6,425 nt of DNA from Candidatus Gastranaerophilales bacterium (GTDB taxonomy: Bacteria; Cyanobacteriota; Vampirovibrionia; Gastranaerophilales; Gastranaerophilaceae). The notes under the pieces were generated by a model. The model was not told where the DNA came from, ran no database searches, and saw only the letters and a program-made list of their open reading frames with translations. The stretch covers positions 1 through 6,425 of the forward strand of contig CANQZO010000115.1 in NCBI GenBank assembly GCA_947628355.1, read 5' to 3'. Shown here one piece after another: positions 5,973 to 6,425 of this stretch; positions within the stretch are counted from its first letter, which is position 1; the number at the start of each line of letters is the position of its first letter. Position numbers and translations under genes: made by a program.

Positions 5973-6425
5973 AACCTACAGTAGCCATTACTTGACCGGA
6001 TTGAACTTTATCGCCTTGTCCGACCGAAAGTGAATTAATAGTACCTGCCACAGGTGATTTAATGGGTGTTTCCATTTTCATTGCTTCAATAACAAGAATT
6101 TCTTCATTTTCTTCAACAGTGTCGCCTACATGTTTAAGTACCCTTAAAACAGCACCCGGCATAGGCGCTTTTACTTCCGTTCCCTCTGCGTTTCCGGTTG
6201 AATGTGAAGTTTCTTCAATTCCGTCTTTTATATCAACGGTGTATTCTTTACCGTTTACTATTGCAACTCCGTTTTGAAGTTTAACCGCAAATTTTTTGCC
6301 GTTAACTTTAACCGTGCAGCCCTCGGAATTAGAACATGTTACAGCTGCCGCTTCTGCCTTGGCAGGTTCATTTTTTCTTACACCGATTGTTCCGTGGCCT
6401 TGCAGGAATGCAATACCTTTTTCTT
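5971..6425 (-). CDS. Biotin-carrier C-terminal part of a decarboxylase/carboxyltransferase subunit, 5'-truncated
   Basis: The frame is open to the window edge, giving 150 residues with no ATG, GTG or TTG before the Met at 6160-6162. That Met (in APMPGAV) sits inside the biotinyl domain and is not the start. The last 70 or so residues form a biotinyl/lipoyl-attachment domain with EAMKMETP; the biotinylated Lys codon is 6076-6078. It ends in the usual QSGQVMATVG strand. Before it are a Thr/Ser/Glu linker and a region with two VNGK hairpins (VNGKKFAV and VNGKEYTV), as often precede the biotin domain in oxaloacetate decarboxylase alpha or carrier subunits. The visible start (GIAFLQGHGTIGVRK) suggests the tail of a larger protein, probably a carboxyltransferase alpha subunit. 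A separate MmdC/GcdC-like carrier starting just upstream remains possible. It carries CO2 from the carboxyltransferase to the membrane beta subunit encoded next. Two Cys residues, in TCSNSEGC, lie before the hairpins. Confidence 0.88.
   Translation of the reverse strand, partial: EKGIAFLQGHGTIGVRKNEPAKAEAAAVTCSNSEGCTVKVNGKKFAVKLQNGVAIVNGKEYTVDIKDGIEETSHSTGNAEGTEVKAPMPGAVLRVLKHVGDTVEENEEILVIEAMKMETPIKSPVAGTINSLSVGQGDKVQSGQVMATVG

Noticed and set aside
5971..6162. A stand-alone 63-residue biotin carrier starting at the Met at 6162
   Set aside because: This Met lies inside the conserved APMPG strand of the biotinyl domain, and the frame continues upstream to the window edge with sensible coding sequence.
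1..6425. CRISPR array, tRNA, rRNA or insertion sequence
   Set aside because: No spaced direct repeats, no tRNA-like cloverleaf, no transposase reading frame and no terminal inverted repeats with target duplications were seen.

Overview
This is a visibly AT-rich bacterial window that uses the standard code and packs its genes tightly. It looks like an uncultured or anaerobic low-GC organism. The biotin-dependent, sodium-pump type decarboxylase points to fermentative anaerobic metabolism. An EF-hand, coiled-coil and CHAP protein of this style reminds me of gut Vampirovibrionia (Gastranaerophilales), but no marker gene is present and that placement is only a guess.

The left half (1-2669, + strand) is a three-gene operon. 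It holds a two-subunit aconitase-family hydro-lyase (large subunit cut off by the window edge at its N-terminus, then the swivelling small subunit) and an isocitrate/isopropylmalate dehydrogenase-family enzyme. By general fold these would be called LeuC, LeuD and LeuB. The specificity residues instead favour citrate/isocitrate chemistry. The hydro-lyase carries a Gln-Asp pair, a TDHI motif and a loop arginine as in aconitase. The dehydrogenase carries the S-x-N-x-x-L-R substrate loop of isocitrate dehydrogenase and the Asp-Ile pair of NAD-linked enzymes. My reading is citrate -> isocitrate -> 2-oxoglutarate, the branch that feeds glutamate synthesis.

A 107-base gap (2670-2776) separates this operon from a single gene. 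The gap holds a perfect 10-base inverted repeat whose right arm runs into the next start codon, and three phased TGTAA boxes. The gene (2777-4726, +) encodes a 649-residue protein: N-terminal domain, EF-hand, long heptad coiled coil and C-terminal CHAP peptidoglycan-hydrolase domain, with no visible signal peptide. It is the least conventional protein here.

A strong bidirectional hairpin (4730-4755) lies between this gene and two convergent genes on the minus strand. In transcription order these are the C-terminal part of a biotin-carrying protein (5971-6425, cut by the window edge) and the integral-membrane beta subunit of a sodium-translocating decarboxylase (4773-5960). Together they would decarboxylate a carboxybiotin made from oxaloacetate, methylmalonyl-CoA or a similar acid and export Na+. 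The window does not show which substrate is used. If it is oxaloacetate, both operons would act on the citrate/oxaloacetate node, but this link is inference.
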